This document shows, in pieces, positions 62,990 through 64,000 of a DNA stretch of 64,000 bases. The translations under genes and the position numbers were made by a program. Origin of the DNA: 3107 sp965216225 (GTDB taxonomy: Bacteria; Pseudomonadota; Alphaproteobacteria; Rhodobacterales; Rhodobacteraceae); assembly GCA_965216225.1 (NCBI GenBank), contig CBDCFF010000034.1, positions 372,001 through 436,000 of the forward strand, read 5' to 3'. The notes beneath the pieces are model-generated. The model ran no database searches. It saw only the letters and a program-made list of their open reading frames with translations, and was not told the origin of the DNA. The first letter of the stretch is position 1, and every line of letters starts with the position of its first letter.

Positions 62990-63795
62990 CATCGCCCCAG
63001 ACCGATACCGCCCGCCTAACCTTGGCTCTGACCGAATTGCGCTTGCCAGCCATCAAGGCGCTATGGCCGCGCTTTGCGGAACAAGCCGACAAGGAAGGCT
63101 GGCCCGCCGCTCGGATGCTCAGCACCCTGGTGGAGCATGAACTGGCTGAACGAGATCGCCGTCGTATCGAGCGACATCTCGCACAGGCACGCCTGTTGCC
63201 CGGAAAAACGATCGACACCTTCGACTTCACAGCCGTCCCCATGCTGTCCAAGGCCCATGTCAGTGCGATCACCGCTGGCGACAGCTGGATCGGAAAGGGC
63301 GGCAACATCCTGCTGTTTGGGCCGCCAGGTGTGGGCAAATCACATCTCGGCTCAGCCATCGGGCTCGCCCTTGTCGAGCAAGGCTACCGCGTCCTATTCA
63401 GCCGCACCACCGATCTGGTCCAGAAACTCCAACAGGCCCGCCGCGATCTCGTCCTCGAAAGTGCCATTGCAAAGCTCGACAAATTCCATCTGCTGATCCT
63501 CGATGACATCACCTACGTCACCAAGGATCAGGCTGAAACCAGTGTGCTCTTCGAACTCATCAGCGCGAGATATGAACGCCGCTCAATGTTGATCACGGCC
63601 AACCAGCCCTTCGGGGAGTGGAATGCGATTTTTCCAGACCCGGCCATGACATTGGCCGCCGTCGACAGGCTCGTGCACCACGCAACCATCTTCGAGATGA
63701 ATGTCGAAAGCTACCGGCGAAGAGCAGCACAAAAGGCAAAGGGGCCGGGAAGGCCTGCACAAAAAGCCACACCGGAAAACACCAAAGCTGATTGA
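62986..63795 (+). CDS. istB: IS21-family helper ATPase IstB, copy 2
   Basis: The 269-residue AAA+ protein is identical in predicted sequence to copy 1: Walker A GPPGVGKSHLGSAIG, Walker B LLILDDI, sensor ITANQPFGEW. Translation is coupled to istA by ATGA. With the intact istA and both element ends it completes a potentially autonomous IS21 element. Confidence 0.95.
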   Translation: MTSPQTDTARLTLALTELRLPAIKALWPRFAEQADKEGWPAARMLSTLVEHELAERDRRRIERHLAQARLLPGKTIDTFDFTAVPMLSKAHVSAITAGDSWIGKGGNILLFGPPGVGKSHLGSAIGLALVEQGYRVLFSRTTDLVQKLQQARRDLVLESAIAKLDKFHLLILDDITYVTKDQAETSVLFELISARYERRSMLITANQPFGEWNAIFPDPAMTLAAVDRLVHHATIFEMNVESYRRRAAQKAKGPGRPAQKATPENTKAD

Positions 63796-64000
63796 CGCTC
63801 CGCGACAATCAAAAAACAAACCCCTTGATCGCGGCACAAAAGCCCGGCATCGTCCCAAACGTCGCGACCAAGGATTCTCATCCTGATTGACGCGCACTTC
63901 TCATCTTGATTGTCGCGCTACAAGCATGTCTTTCAGACCATGCAGCGTCAGGTGCGGCGTGCGGTTGATCTGCTCCAGGATAAAATCACGGTGGGGTTCA

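Larger units (their letters stand above)
61285..63922 (+). mobile_element. IS21-family element, copy 2, intact (2,638 bp)
   Basis: The ends are TGCTGCGCGACAAACAAG and (reverse strand) TGTAGCGCGACAATCAAG. A 6-bp duplication AGCATG flanks it (61279-61284 and 63923-63928). Both ends contain a second direct copy of the GTCAATCAGGATGAGAA motif. Between the left end and istA lies a 15-bp inverted repeat, AACGCGTGTGCGGGG at 61331-61345 and its complement near 61379-61393, which could shield istA from outside transcription. All genes are complete, so this copy could be active. Confidence 0.95.
60588..64000 (-). mobile_element. IS630-family element, copy 3, interrupted by IS21 and running off the window
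   Basis: The right end GAGTCCTTCACATTTTGACT starts at 60588 next to TA (60586-60587). The element is intact up to 61284, is broken by IS21, and resumes at 63929 (CTTTCAGACCATGCAGCGTC…) to the window edge; its left end and second TA lie outside. Sequence matches copies 1 and 2. Confidence 0.92.
60595..64000 (-). pseudogene. IS630-family transposase, copy 3, split by IS21
   Basis: From 61284 down to 60595 the minus strand encodes the second-frame part (LLALERARADVARRRKRW, FIDETW, IVMDNLGCHKS, LNPIEQTF) and the A9 shift site (T run at 61200-61208 on the plus strand). The N-terminal coding part continues from 63929 to beyond the window. The IS21 insertion falls within KDMLAKRG, upstream of the catalytic region. 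Confidence 0.88.

Overview
The window is GC-rich, densely packed alphaproteobacterial DNA. The conserved blocks (rpmF-plsX-fabH-ihfA-merR, nagZ-scpA-scpB, yicC-gmk, dgt-argS-SPOR, gltB/gltD), the long two-domain Dcd and the zinc-ligand-poor DksA point to the family Rhodobacteraceae (Paracoccus/Rhodovulum-like). I cannot name the genus from sequence alone.

Layout. (A) 1-7957: the 3' part of a giant conjugative relaxase/helicase (TraA-like) with an internally duplicated helicase module, followed by an out-of-frame C-terminal remnant. (B) 7958-10274: an IS4-family element carrying an IS630-family element, abutting an IS5 remnant. This is the junction between conjugative DNA and housekeeping DNA, and the IS4 copy here lacks the 9-bp target duplication seen at the other copy. 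(C) 10387-29840: core genes: DAHP synthase, yicC, gmk, gamma carbonic anhydrase, a PhoR-like kinase, a trans-sulfuration enzyme, ppx, rlmE, a DUF2927 lipoprotein, dksA, an FAD monooxygenase, xth, erpA, dgt, argS, a SPOR protein, nagZ, scpA, scpB and two small proteins. (D) 29859-40602: a pile of nested insertion sequences. An IS256-family element contains an IS110-family element, which contains an 8.2-kb segment with 18-bp terminal inverted repeats and 8-bp target duplications. That segment carries a small ORF, a broken NotI-like endonuclease gene, IS481 and a second IS256-family element. The endonuclease is split by IS4, which is split by IS21, which is split by IS630. Target duplications or exact reading-frame rejoining support each level. 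(E) 40782-60317: core genes again: dcd, tRNA-Pro, merR, ihfA, fabH, plsX, rpmF, DUF177, a BamE-like lipoprotein, olsB-like, gltB, a GFA protein, gltD, uppP, an NDUFA9-like protein, tRNA-Leu, and a four-gene molybdenum hydroxylase operon ending in a MoaD/ThiS protein. (F) 60588-end: a third IS630 copy, interrupted by an intact second IS21 copy and running off the window.

How it fits together. Regions C and E are ordinary metabolism, envelope and cell-cycle genes in short translationally coupled operons. Regions A, B, D and F are mobile DNA. The same IS4, IS21 and IS630 elements recur as nearly identical copies nested in one another in both orders (IS630 inside IS21, and IS21 inside IS630), which indicates a recent burst. 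The strongest leads for follow-up are the tandem-helicase relaxase, the inverted-repeat-bounded segment with the NotI-like nuclease gene, and the two-hairpin noncoding end of the IS110 element, a candidate bridge RNA that is now separated from its transposase.
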